Below, in pieces: positions 8,518 to 14,486 of a DNA stretch of 21,463 bases. Every line of letters starts with the position of its first letter. The first letter of the stretch is position 1. Under the pieces are notes generated by a model that saw only the letters and a list, made by a program, of their open reading frames with translations, did not search any database and was not told the DNA's origin. This stretch comes from Deltaproteobacteria bacterium (GTDB lineage: Bacteria; Desulfobacterota; Desulfobacteria; C00003060; C00003106), in NCBI GenBank assembly GCA_019314005.1, contig JAFDAE010000017.1:1-21463 (forward strand). Direction: 5' to 3'. The position numbers and the translations under genes were made by a program.

Positions 8518-9384
8518 TTAAGGTATTAACAGGGTGGGTAGCTCTGATGATTCCGCCAATTCCTGAGAAGTGCTCCCGAGCCATCGTGCCCGCCATGCCC
8601 CCTTTCCGGTTGTACCGGTAATAACCATCGTGGCGTTATATTGGCGCGCAACGTTTTCGATCTCAGGGACGATGTCTCCTATGCCCAGATGGGTCTCTAC
8701 CTCTATTCCTTCATCTTCAAAGGTAATAGCAACATCTCCCAACCGCTTCTTGCTCTCTTTTTGAATCTTTTGAAGCTCGGTCTTAGACTTGCTTTTCATT
8801 GAAGCTTCACTCATAACATGGGCTACTATCACCTTCTTGACAGCGTTTTTAAGTGAGATGATATATTCCAATGCTCTTTCGCACGGAGGAGACCAGTCTG
8901 TTACAAGGATAGGGGTCTCAAAGGGCTTGTCATTGACTTTTCCTGATGGCAGCATGTACTTATGTACCAACACAGGTGTCTGTGTTCGTCGGAGGAGTTC
9001 CAGCGTCTCTGAGTCTGCGTACAATTTTTCTATTTTTGTTCTCTTGTGTGCCCCCATTACTATTAGATCTACTTTTTCAGCTTCAACCGTTGAAAGGATC
9101 TTGGGGACATGTTTCCCTACCACCACATAAGCGCCGCATTCCATTCCTTTTTCAAATATGCTTTCAGCCCAATCTATAAAACGGACATCGGCCATTTGTT
9201 TGAGCTTGACCTCTTCTTCCTTGAGATAGCCTTTTCCGCGATGCATTGCGACCTTATCCCTCTTAATTACGTGAAGAAAGACCACATGATTAAGGCCGGC
9301 CTTCCTAAGGTCCATGAGGGATTCCAAGGCGTCAAACCACAATTCATCGAAGTCAGTCACAAACAGCATCTTCTTTATTTCCAT
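8518..9384 (-). CDS. Universal stress protein with two tandem Usp domains
   Basis: A 288-residue cytoplasmic protein made of two Usp folds. The first (about 1-145) begins MLFVTDFDELW and ends TQTPVLVHKYM. The second (about 155-288) begins ILVTDWSPPCERALEYI and ends LPTLLIP. The second domain keeps the ATP-binding pattern G-x2-G-x9-G-S as G257, G260, G270 and S271. In the first domain the equivalent stretch (MGAHKRTKIEKLYADS) lacks it. Proteins of this kind respond to starvation or anoxia; the precise role is unknown. The ATG at 9384 has AGGAGG 7 nt upstream. It is transcribed away from the usp-mrp operon across a shared 611-nt control region, and its relative at 9996 is the first gene of that operon. 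Confidence 0.93.
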   Translation of the reverse strand: MEIKKMLFVTDFDELWFDALESLMDLRKAGLNHVVFLHVIKRDKVAMHRGKGYLKEEEVKLKQMADVRFIDWAESIFEKGMECGAYVVVGKHVPKILSTVEAEKVDLIVMGAHKRTKIEKLYADSETLELLRRTQTPVLVHKYMLPSGKVNDKPFETPILVTDWSPPCERALEYIISLKNAVKKVIVAHVMSEASMKSKSKTELQKIQKESKKRLGDVAITFEDEGIEVETHLGIGDIVPEIENVARQYNATMVITGTTGKGAWRARWLGSTSQELAESSELPTLLIP

Positions 9385-9472
9385 ACAACATCCTCCTAAG
9401 CCTAATTATCAGATGACCAGAAAGCAGGTGCCGCAATCTTTGAGATCTAACACCACATCACCGAAAAAAGAG

Positions 9473-9521
9473 GTTTTGCAAATGTCACGTTGTGCAAAGG
9501 TCTCATTTGAAAAGGTCTCTT
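9473..9521. repeat. Three degenerate copies of the GCAAAGGTCTC repeat
   Basis: GTTTTGCAAATGTCACG (9473-9489), TTGTGCAAAGGTCTCA (9490-9505) and GAAAAGGTCTCTT follow one another. They resemble the copies at 983-1004 and 7877-7912. They lie in the leader of the minus-strand Usp gene, so a role in its regulation cannot be excluded. Confidence 0.45.
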
Positions 9522-9551
9522 TTAGACGGAGACTAAAACTTAAGTGAATGT

Positions 9552-9581
9552 AACATAAACAGATAGTCTCCAAATTGTCAA
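9552..9581 (-). promoter_or_regulatory. Candidate sigma-70 promoter of the minus-strand Usp gene
   Basis: Read on the minus strand, a perfect TTGACA (complement of 9576-9581) is followed after 18 nt by TATGTT (complement of 9552-9557; 4 of 6 to consensus). Transcription would begin near 9545, giving a leader of about 160 nt that contains the GCAAAGGTCTC repeats. Confidence 0.4.
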
Positions 9582-9619
9582 GTATTTATTGTGTATTGTA
9601 TTGTGTATTTCTAATGCCT

Positions 9620-9655
9620 ACAGGACTGCTGACGCGTCATATGCGTCAGTTCTGT
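9620..9655. promoter_or_regulatory. Inverted repeat in the divergent control region
   Basis: CTGACGC (9629-9635) and GCGTCAG (9643-9649) form a perfect 7-bp stem with a 7-nt loop. Weaker outer pairing is added by ACAG (9620) and CTGT (9652). There is no T-run on either side. It could be an operator dyad between the two divergent promoters. Confidence 0.4.
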
Positions 9656-9705
9656 AAAAAGGGTGGAGACCGGAAATAGTTGGTAGTTAGTAATAAAGCA
9701 GCTGT

Positions 9706-9840
9706 AGTACAATCATTTTGTACAACTATTGTACAAAATGATGTCCAATAATTGTACACAAAATTATCTAAAAATATAAGCAAGTTCTCCTAAAAAAGAA
9801 CTATTGCATGTCCCAAAACTGTACACTATTTTCCAGTACA
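9706..9840. promoter_or_regulatory. Phased GTAC-motif array (candidate activator binding sites)
   Basis: GTAC(A) motifs occur at 9707, 9720, 9731 and 9754, with a GTCC variant at 9743, so successive motifs lie 11-13 bp apart, about one helical turn. ATCATTTTGTACA and its exact complement (9712-9724, 9730-9742) form a 13-bp dyad. A second cluster has GTCC at 9810, GTAC at 9821 and GTAC at 9836. The 18-mers TGTCCAATAATTGTACAC (9742) and TGTCCCAAAACTGTACAC (9809) match at 15 positions. The array lies about 70-200 bp upstream of the sigma-54 promoter, where enhancer sites for an NtrC-type regulator are expected. The binding protein is inferred, not shown. Confidence 0.6.
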
Positions 9841-9909
9841 CTGACATAGGTTCGAGACAGATACAGAAAAAGTCTATAAAAAACACATAGATAGAAATTA
9901 AAATCAAAT

Positions 9910-9925
9910 GGGTACGAAAATTGCT
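9910..9925 (+). promoter_or_regulatory. Sigma-54 (-24/-12) promoter of the usp-mrp operon
   Basis: GGGTACGAAAATTGCT matches the consensus TGGCACG-N4-TTGCW at all invariant positions. The -24 GG is at 9911-9912, the -12 GC at 9923-9924, with exactly 10 bp between them; -23 is T (allowed), followed by ACG and TTGCT. Transcription would start near 9936. This leaves a 60-nt leader that includes repeat island E before the ATG at 9996. Confidence 0.65.
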
Positions 9926-9938
9926 ATGCTTACAAACG

Positions 9939-9981
9939 GTAACTGCTTAGGTTCAAAGTTCAAGGGTTCACGGTTAAAGGT
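9939..9981. repeat. Heptad repeat island E (GGTTCAA type)
   Basis: GTAACTGCTT is followed by drifted units AGGTTCA, AAGTTCA, AGGGTTCA, CGGTTAA, AGG. The same head and units occur at 19431-19476, and in inverted form at 19606-19642. It occupies most of the predicted leader of the usp-mrp message. Confidence 0.7.
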
Positions 9982-9995
9982 GAAAAGGGGAGGTA

Positions 9996-10541
9996 ATGGA
10001 CGGAGCAAAAATTGATCATACTAAAAATATCATTGATCCGACATTTAAAGTGATCGAACGGGGCGAATCCGCTCTTCGAAATCGGATTAAGACAATAACT
10101 GTGCCTGTTTTGGTGGTTGACAAGGAAGAAACGGGTTTGAACTTTGCTTCAAACGGGCTATTTGAGCGTATTTTGTTTGCGACTGATTGGTCTTCATCGT
10201 CCGACAAGGCGTTAGGATATATACTCGGTTTCAAGGAGTTGATCAGTGAGCTTGATATTGTAAACGTAATATACGAGAAGTTGACTGTCCGCGCTCTGCG
10301 GCAGCTTAAGGAAATGTTGATAAAGACGCGCCAAAGATGTCAGGGCCACGGCATCGAAACGGAATATCACCTGTATGCGGGGGAAACCGCTGCTGAGATC
10401 ATACTTGCGGCTCAAGAATACGAGTCAACCGCGATAGTCATGGGAGCAGCGCAAAGGCAAAGGTTTAAAGATATTTTTGTGGGGACACCGTCGTGTAGAG
10501 TGGCAGAGGGGGCGCAGGTGGCTACGCTGATAGTCCCTTAG
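9996..10541 (+). CDS. Universal stress protein, truncated tandem form
   Basis: A 181-residue protein. Residues about 55-181 form one complete Usp domain (ILFATDWSSSSDKALGYI to VATLIVP). Residues 1-45 look like only the last strand and helix of a preceding Usp domain (RIKTITVPVLVVDKEE parallels TQTPVLVHKYM in the tandem protein at 8518). This suggests that the first domain was largely deleted. The ATP pattern is imperfect: G150-x2-Q153-x9-G163-T164, with Gln replacing the second Gly. The ATG at 9996 follows GGGGAGG. It is the first gene after the sigma-54 promoter and lies 64 nt before the MrpE gene, so it is probably co-expressed with the antiporter. Family assignment is firm; function is open. 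Confidence 0.9.
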   Translation: MDGAKIDHTKNIIDPTFKVIERGESALRNRIKTITVPVLVVDKEETGLNFASNGLFERILFATDWSSSSDKALGYILGFKELISELDIVNVIYEKLTVRALRQLKEMLIKTRQRCQGHGIETEYHLYAGETAAEIILAAQEYESTAIVMGAAQRQRFKDIFVGTPSCRVAEGAQVATLIVP

Positions 10542-10557
10542 TGGCTGGACAGCCACT
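10540..10557 (+). promoter_or_regulatory. Hairpin overlapping the Usp stop codon
   Basis: AGTGGCTG (10540-10547) and CAGCCACT (10550-10557) form an 8-bp perfect stem that includes the last two bases of the TAG stop. No T-run follows. It is likely a message-processing or stability element between usp and mrpE rather than a terminator. Confidence 0.5.
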
Positions 10558-10605
10558 CCCGGAGATATTACAAAATTTGCTCTGTTCGCCGAGAAAGGAA
10601 GCACA

Positions 10606-11319
10606 ATGGAAGTAACCATATTGGTACATGCTACGGATGAGTCCTTTAAAATATTAGAGGATGCGAGAGAGAGGGCCAGACAGGTATTGGATACCGCTGC
10701 TCGACTGACCTCAGAGACACAGTCCGTACACCGAAAAAGGGTAGAAGAAATATTTAAGGGCGCCAGGCAAACAAAGGCCGAGGTTTTTAAATTTGTCGCT
10801 GCCTTTTTAATTATGTTTGGGTTTTGGCTTCTCTTGTCCGGTCACTACGATCTGTTTCACATAAGTCTTGGGGCGCTTTGTTGTGGTCTGGTGGCACATT
10901 CGTCGCAGGATCTCCTTTTTGCGAACCCCAGAGCCGGGGATATGCGAGTGATAGTAAAGAGGTTTTTTACTTACGTCCCATGGCTTATCTATCAGATTGC
11001 TATATCCAACCTGCACGTTGCCCGCTTGGCCTTGAGCCCCAGTATGCCGATAGACCCTGAGATAATAACGTTCAAGACAAAATTGGAAAGTGATATCTCG
11101 ATGGTTACGCTTGCCAATTCAATTACTCTCACCCCGGGGACCATCACCATAGATGTCAAGGATGGGGTCTACTATGTCCATGCGGTGAGCAAAAAGACCG
11201 CCGAAGACCTGATGACTGGCGAGATGGAAGACAAGGTCGCGCATATATTTATGGAGGCCGACCATGTATACGTGCAGGATGTGCTTGATATGGCCCCCAT
11301 TTTTGGAGCGTTAAAGTAA
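10606..11319 (+). CDS. mrpE: Mrp antiporter subunit E with an N-terminal helical extension
   Basis: Small membrane subunit of the Mrp (MnhE family) cation/proton antiporter. The family core starts near residue 62 with the first membrane helix FVAAFLIMFGFWLLLSGHYD. It continues through YVPWLIYQIAISNLHVARLAL and ends with the signature VTLANSITLTPGTITIDV and a C-terminal domain. At 237 residues it is longer than the usual 160-180. The first ~60 residues (MEVTILVHATDES, then a charged helix rich in Arg and Glu) have no match that I know in MrpE and would lie in the cytoplasm. The ATG at 10606 has AAAGGA upstream, and no closer start has a ribosome site, so the extension appears genuine. It is the first antiporter gene of the cluster, 64 nt after usp. 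Confidence 0.92.
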   Translation: MEVTILVHATDESFKILEDARERARQVLDTAARLTSETQSVHRKRVEEIFKGARQTKAEVFKFVAAFLIMFGFWLLLSGHYDLFHISLGALCCGLVAHSSQDLLFANPRAGDMRVIVKRFFTYVPWLIYQIAISNLHVARLALSPSMPIDPEIITFKTKLESDISMVTLANSITLTPGTITIDVKDGVYYVHAVSKKTAEDLMTGEMEDKVAHIFMEADHVYVQDVLDMAPIFGALK

Positions 11320-11330
11320 AACAAGAAAAG

Positions 11331-11396
11331 ATTTAGGGATTTAGGAATTGGGGAATTCAGGGATTTAGGGGTTTGGGAATTGAGGAATTGGCCATT
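11331..11396. repeat. Octad repeat island C
   Basis: Near-perfect 8-nt phasing: ATTTAGGG, ATTTAGGA, ATTGGGGA, ATTCAGGG, ATTTAGGG, GTTTGGGA, ATTGAGGA, ATTGGCCA. It fills most of the 103-nt spacer between mrpE and mrpB. Similar octads (GGATTAGG, GGAATTGA) occur in island B. Confidence 0.85.
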
Positions 11397-11422
11397 GGAT
11401 ATTGACGAATGACCGAGGTAGA

Positions 11423-11899
11423 ATGATGATTGAACAATCTGATGACGTTATTGTAAAGACACTTTCGAGGTTGCTTATACCGTTTATGCAGATTTACGCT
11501 TTGTACGTCATTGCGCATGGGCATTACAGCCCCGGAGGAGGATTTCAGGGCGGAGTAATCCTTGGGGCAAGCATTATACTACTGGTCATTACCTATGGAT
11601 TGGACAATACCCTGCGCAGGATGACCGAGAGATTGAATACCATTCTGTGTTCTGCTGGAGTCTTGATATATGGTGGAATAGGGCTGTTGTGTTTAATACT
11701 TGGAGGTAATTATTTAGACTACGCGGAACTTGACCAGATCCTGCATGTGGGTGTCGCTCAGGCACGATCGCTCGGCATTCTCGGTGTTGAGGTTGGTGTG
11801 GGGTTAACTGTTATGGCAGGGATGATTTCGATCTTTTTTGATATATCGACAGGAGGGCTTCCTTCTGGAAAAGGAGAAAGATCTACCCGGCTAACATAG
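11423..11899 (+). CDS. mrpB: Mrp antiporter subunit B (MnhB domain)
   Basis: A 158-residue membrane protein with four predicted helices. The MnhB signature ALYVIAHGHYSPGGGFQGGVILGASIILL is clear. Later helices (ILCSAGVLIYGGIGLLCLIL; GILGVEVGVGLTVMAGMISIFF) follow the family pattern, including the acidic residue in the last helix. The start is ATG 11423 or the next codon at 11426. GAGGT lies immediately upstream and its spacing (7 nt) is better for 11426. In most related clusters MnhB stands beside the MbhE-like subunit and MrpC. Here it is placed upstream, separated from F and G by the activator-like gene at 11944, and both sides of this pair carry short-period repeats. Confidence 0.93.
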   Translation: MMIEQSDDVIVKTLSRLLIPFMQIYALYVIAHGHYSPGGGFQGGVILGASIILLVITYGLDNTLRRMTERLNTILCSAGVLIYGGIGLLCLILGGNYLDYAELDQILHVGVAQARSLGILGVEVGVGLTVMAGMISIFFDISTGGLPSGKGERSTRLT

Positions 11900-11943
11900 G
11901 TGTTGAAGTATAACGCAAGGCTACGGGATGGAGGATACAGGCC

Positions 11944-12888
11944 TTGAAGATTCAGGACATCAATAAACAATCTGCAAAGATGAGGCAGGTTTACAATATG
12001 ATATTAAACCTGGCCCCCACTGATGCCACGGTTTTGATTCAGGGGGAAGAAGGGACGGAAAAAGCATTGGTGGCAAGATCCATTCATTTGAACAGTGCGA
12101 GAAAAAATAAGCCATTTGAAGCGTATAACTGTTCGGCCTATCCCCAGTTTATTGCGGAAAGCGGACTTTTTGGTCATGAGGTCGATGCCTTTGAAGGCGC
12201 GGTATACCAGAAAAAAGGGTGCTTGGAACAGGCTGATGGCGGCACAGTATTCTTGAGTGAGGTCGACAAGCTGTCTCCAATGACTCAGATCAAACTTCAG
12301 GGGTTTTTGCAAGAGCGGGCAATTAAGAGGCTTGGAGGGCGGGAAACTATAAAGACAGATGTCAGAATCATTGCCGCTGTTAACTCTGACCTGGGAAGAG
12401 AGGTAGAAAGGGGTACCTTTAATGAAGAGCTTTCTTACATGCTGAATGTGATCAATATCCACCTTCCTTCACTCAGACAGAGGAAAGAGGATGTCCCTCT
12501 TTTGGTGGAATACCTTATTGATCGACTTTCCACGGAAACGGAAATGGGGAAAAATGTCAGGGGCGTGACCACTGACGTAGCTCAAATATTAATAGAATAC
12601 TCCTGGCCCGGCAATGTTAAGGAATTGGAAAACACAATTCAGCATGCCTTTCTCCTGACGGAGAGCGAAGTAATTGAGCGGGATTGCTTGCCGGGCCGCA
12701 TTTTGAACGAGGTCTTGGCCGAACAGGATGAGGGAGTAATCTCTTTCGAAGAAAATGAGAAACGGTTTCTCATAAAGACCTTGCAGGAGTGTGATTGGAA
12801 CAAGTTGCAGGTCGCAAAGCAGCTTAACGTGAGTCGCAGCACATTATACGCAAAGCTTAAAAAGTACAACTTGACGATAAACCAGTAG
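11944..12888 (+). CDS. Catalytically defective sigma-54 activator paralogue (AAA+-Fis HTH, no receiver)
   Basis: A 314-residue relative of the activator at 2010, aligned from its AAA+ domain to the end, but key sites are replaced. Walker A is GEEGTEKA (residues 34-41; the Gly before K40 is Glu). GAFTGA has become DAFEGA (81-86). The Walker B Asp is Ser (FLSEVD, S105). Both arginine fingers are lost (FNEELSYML, N160 and M166). Sensor II reads GNVKEL instead of GNVREL. The C-terminal helix-turn-helix ([19 protein letters not shown]) is nearly identical to that of the intact regulator. It therefore probably binds the same DNA but cannot hydrolyse ATP or engage sigma-54. The start is a TTG with GGAGG 9 nt upstream; there is no ATG or GTG between it and the preceding in-frame stop. 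It lies inside the mrp cluster, 44 nt after mrpB. Purifying selection is suggested by its intact length. Confidence 0.9.
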   Translation: MKIQDINKQSAKMRQVYNMILNLAPTDATVLIQGEEGTEKALVARSIHLNSARKNKPFEAYNCSAYPQFIAESGLFGHEVDAFEGAVYQKKGCLEQADGGTVFLSEVDKLSPMTQIKLQGFLQERAIKRLGGRETIKTDVRIIAAVNSDLGREVERGTFNEELSYMLNVINIHLPSLRQRKEDVPLLVEYLIDRLSTETEMGKNVRGVTTDVAQILIEYSWPGNVKELENTIQHAFLLTESEVIERDCLPGRILNEVLAEQDEGVISFEENEKRFLIKTLQECDWNKLQVAKQLNVSRSTLYAKLKKYNLTINQ

Positions 12889-12917
12889 AAGACCGAGTTA
12901 GGGGTGCGGAGTCAATA

Positions 12918-12959
12918 AATCCACAATCCACATTCGGAATTCCGCAATCTGCAATCAAC
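12918..12959. repeat. Heptad repeat island D
   Basis: Six exact 7-nt units: AATCCAC, AATCCAC, ATTCGGA, ATTCCGC, AATCTGC, AATCAAC. It lies in the 86-nt spacer between the defective activator and mrpF. The unit type equals the middle block of island B, which follows the intact paralogue. Confidence 0.8.
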
Positions 12960-12974
12960 TTTGGGAGTGTTGAG

Positions 12975-13241
12975 ATGGAAAATTTCTTTTTGGGGGTGAG
13001 TATCTTCCTCTGTTTTCTTGTTCTCCTTTGTCTCTATCGGGTTATGTCCGGCCCGACTATTATTGACCGAATTATAGGAGTTGGAGCGATCGGCACAAAG
13101 ACATTAGCGGTACTGGTGGCGATGGGATTTATCTACGGTAGGATAGAGATGTTTTTGGATATTATAATGGTTTACGCTCTTCTGAACTTTATCGGGACCC
13201 TTGCAGCGGCAAAGTACTTTGAAGGGAAAGGTGAGATTTGA
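12975..13241 (+). CDS. mrpF: Mrp antiporter subunit F
   Basis: An 88-residue protein with three predicted membrane helices, the usual size for MrpF/MnhF. Signature features are YRVMSGPTIIDRIIGVGAIGTKTLAVL after the first helix and the acidic DIIMVYALLNFIGTLAAAKYF end. It is a small subunit of the hetero-oligomeric Mrp cation/proton antiporter. The ATG at 12975 has GGGAG upstream. The stop overlaps the start of mrpG by one base (TGATG), so the two are translationally coupled. Confidence 0.94.
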   Translation: MENFFLGVSIFLCFLVLLCLYRVMSGPTIIDRIIGVGAIGTKTLAVLVAMGFIYGRIEMFLDIIMVYALLNFIGTLAAAKYFEGKGEI

Positions 13242-13564
13242 TGGAAATTATAACAGCAATATCTGTAGTATTAATTTTAGCAGGGTGCTTCTTTTTTGCC
13301 ACAAGCACGATTGGCCTGTTACGGTTTCCGGACCTTTATGCCCGGATGCATGCCACAGGAAAGGGTGATACCCTGGCAGTGCTCTTATTGCTCATCGGGT
13401 TTTCCATATATCATGCCGCACATCATGGAGCTATATTGGACAGTATAAAGTTGCTCGTTGTTGCTGTCTTTATGTTTTTGGCTAGTCCTACCGCGTGTCA
13501 CGCTATTTCCAGGGCTGCGTTCCGGTGTGGTGTCAAACCTTGGACCAGGGAGGGGAGCAAATGA
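13241..13564 (+). CDS. mrpG: Mrp antiporter subunit G
   Basis: A 107-residue membrane protein of the MnhG family. It shows the signature IGLLRFPDLYARMHATGKGDTLAVLLLLIG and a following helix ending FLASPTACHAISRAAFRCG. The ATG at 13241 shares a base with the mrpF stop; a TTG directly before it is less likely. The 3' end overlaps the next gene by 4 nt (ATGA). It is part of the tightly packed F-G-DUF4040-MbhE run, typical of a co-translated complex. Confidence 0.93.
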   Translation: MEIITAISVVLILAGCFFFATSTIGLLRFPDLYARMHATGKGDTLAVLLLLIGFSIYHAAHHGAILDSIKLLVVAVFMFLASPTACHAISRAAFRCGVKPWTREGSK

Positions 13565-13806
13565 TTTGGCAACTCGATCTCATATTACTTGGTTTTGTTG
13601 TTATATGTGCCATCGGGGCGCTCACCGTGAAAGATCTCCTGGGCGCAGTCATTATTCTGGGCGCGTATAGTTTCTTTATGTGTCTCCTCTGGACTGAGAT
13701 GGGGGCGGTAGATGTCGCCTTTACCGAGGCCTCAGTGGGCGCCGGAGTAGGGACGGTTCTCTTCATTGCCGCGGTCAATAAAACTACAAGGAGGTCAAAA
13801 GATTGA
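13561..13806 (+). CDS. DUF4040 / MbhD-like antiporter subunit (corresponds to the MrpA C-terminal part)
   Basis: An 81-residue protein with three predicted membrane helices. The pattern LTVKDLLGAVIILGAYSF, then WTEMGAVDVAFTEASVGAGVGTVLFIAAV, is the hallmark of the MbhD/DUF4040 family. That domain is either part of the MrpA C-terminus or a free subunit in Mbh, Mbs and related complexes. The ATG at 13561 follows GGGAGGGGAG and overlaps the mrpG stop (ATGA). An upstream in-frame start would overlap mrpG heavily and is not needed. The free-standing form, together with the next gene, shows that this cluster has a split MrpA of the Mbh type. Confidence 0.9.
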   Translation: MIWQLDLILLGFVVICAIGALTVKDLLGAVIILGAYSFFMCLLWTEMGAVDVAFTEASVGAGVGTVLFIAAVNKTTRRSKD

Positions 13807-14087
13807 AAGTAGCCGCTCTTATCGCAGCCATTATGACAGGCGCATTGCTCATATACGGTACCGGAGAAATGCCGGGATGGGGTGACCCCAATTCTCCTGC
13901 CAGTTCACACGTTTCACCAAAGTATATCCAGGAGGCCATAGAGAAGACAGCAACGCCCAACATGGTTACGGCCGTACTCGCGGATTACAGGAGTTATGAC
14001 ACGCTGGGTGAGACCGTAGTGGTTTTTACGGCAGCGATTGGCTGTGTTCTGATGCTGAGAAAGAAGCGCAAGGGAGAAGGAGACTGA
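13803..14087 (+). CDS. MbhE-like subunit of the Mrp/Mbh antiporter module
   Basis: A 94-residue protein with an N-terminal membrane helix, an extracytoplasmic stretch carrying SPASSHVSPKYIQEAIEKT and TPNMVTAVLADYRSYDTLGE, and a second helix (TVVVFTAAIGCVLMLRKK). This is the MbhE family pattern (also seen at the MrpA-B junction). The start is a TTG at 13803: a perfect AAGGAGG lies 8 nt upstream, and the codon overlaps the previous stop (TTGA). No suitable ATG is nearby. It is followed 1 nt later by mrpC. Confidence in family is good; exact naming varies between annotations. Confidence 0.9.
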   Translation: MKVAALIAAIMTGALLIYGTGEMPGWGDPNSPASSHVSPKYIQEAIEKTATPNMVTAVLADYRSYDTLGETVVVFTAAIGCVLMLRKKRKGEGD

Positions 14088-14088
14088 T

Positions 14089-14484
14089 ATGCTCGACTAC
14101 ATAATCAGCAAATACAACTTCTGGTTATATGTAATCCTGATGATGATAGGGCTTTATGGAATGATGGGTAAGAGGAATCTCATCAAGAAACTGATCGGGA
14201 TGAATATATTCCAGTCCGCAATAATCCTTTTTTTCGTTTCTATAGGTGTGAAAGCAGGCGCGACAGTTCCGATACTTTCCGGCCACGGCCATGGCCACGG
14301 CCACGAAGTTATTGATGTCGCCCAATACATAAATCCCTTGCCCCACGTACTTATGCTTACTGCGATTGTGGTATCTATTGCCACAACAGGGGTTGCGCTT
14401 GCAGTACTTATTTTAATTTACAGGAGATATAACACCCTCGAAGAAGATGAGATTCTGAAGATTCGAAAAGAGACAGGAGTCTAA
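14089..14484 (+). CDS. mrpC: Mrp antiporter subunit C (NuoK-like) with a histidine-rich loop
   Basis: A 131-residue protein with three predicted membrane helices, homologous to NuoK of complex I. Helix 1 is NFWLYVILMMIGLYGMM; helix 2 is LIGMNIFQSAIILFFVSIG; helix 3 is VLMLTAIVVSIATTGVALAVLILIY. Between helices 2 and 3 lies GHGHGHGHE (about residues 65-73), encoded by a tandem GGCCAC/GGCCAT repeat, in a loop expected on the outer face. Many MrpC proteins have a variable loop here but such a run of His-Gly is notable. It starts 1 nt after the previous stop; mrpD follows 2 nt downstream. Confidence 0.93.
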   Translation: MLDYIISKYNFWLYVILMMIGLYGMMGKRNLIKKLIGMNIFQSAIILFFVSIGVKAGATVPILSGHGHGHGHEVIDVAQYINPLPHVLMLTAIVVSIATTGVALAVLILIYRRYNTLEEDEILKIRKETGV

Positions 14485-14486
14485 AT

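Noticed and set aside
9314..9547. Plus-strand frame of 77 codons.
   Set aside because: It overlaps the start of the Usp gene on the other strand and then runs through repeats; no ribosome site and no family pattern.
9720..9734. Resemblance of the TGTACA dyads to CopY-type TACANNTGTA boxes.
   Set aside because: The internal spacing does not fit, and no copper genes are nearby.
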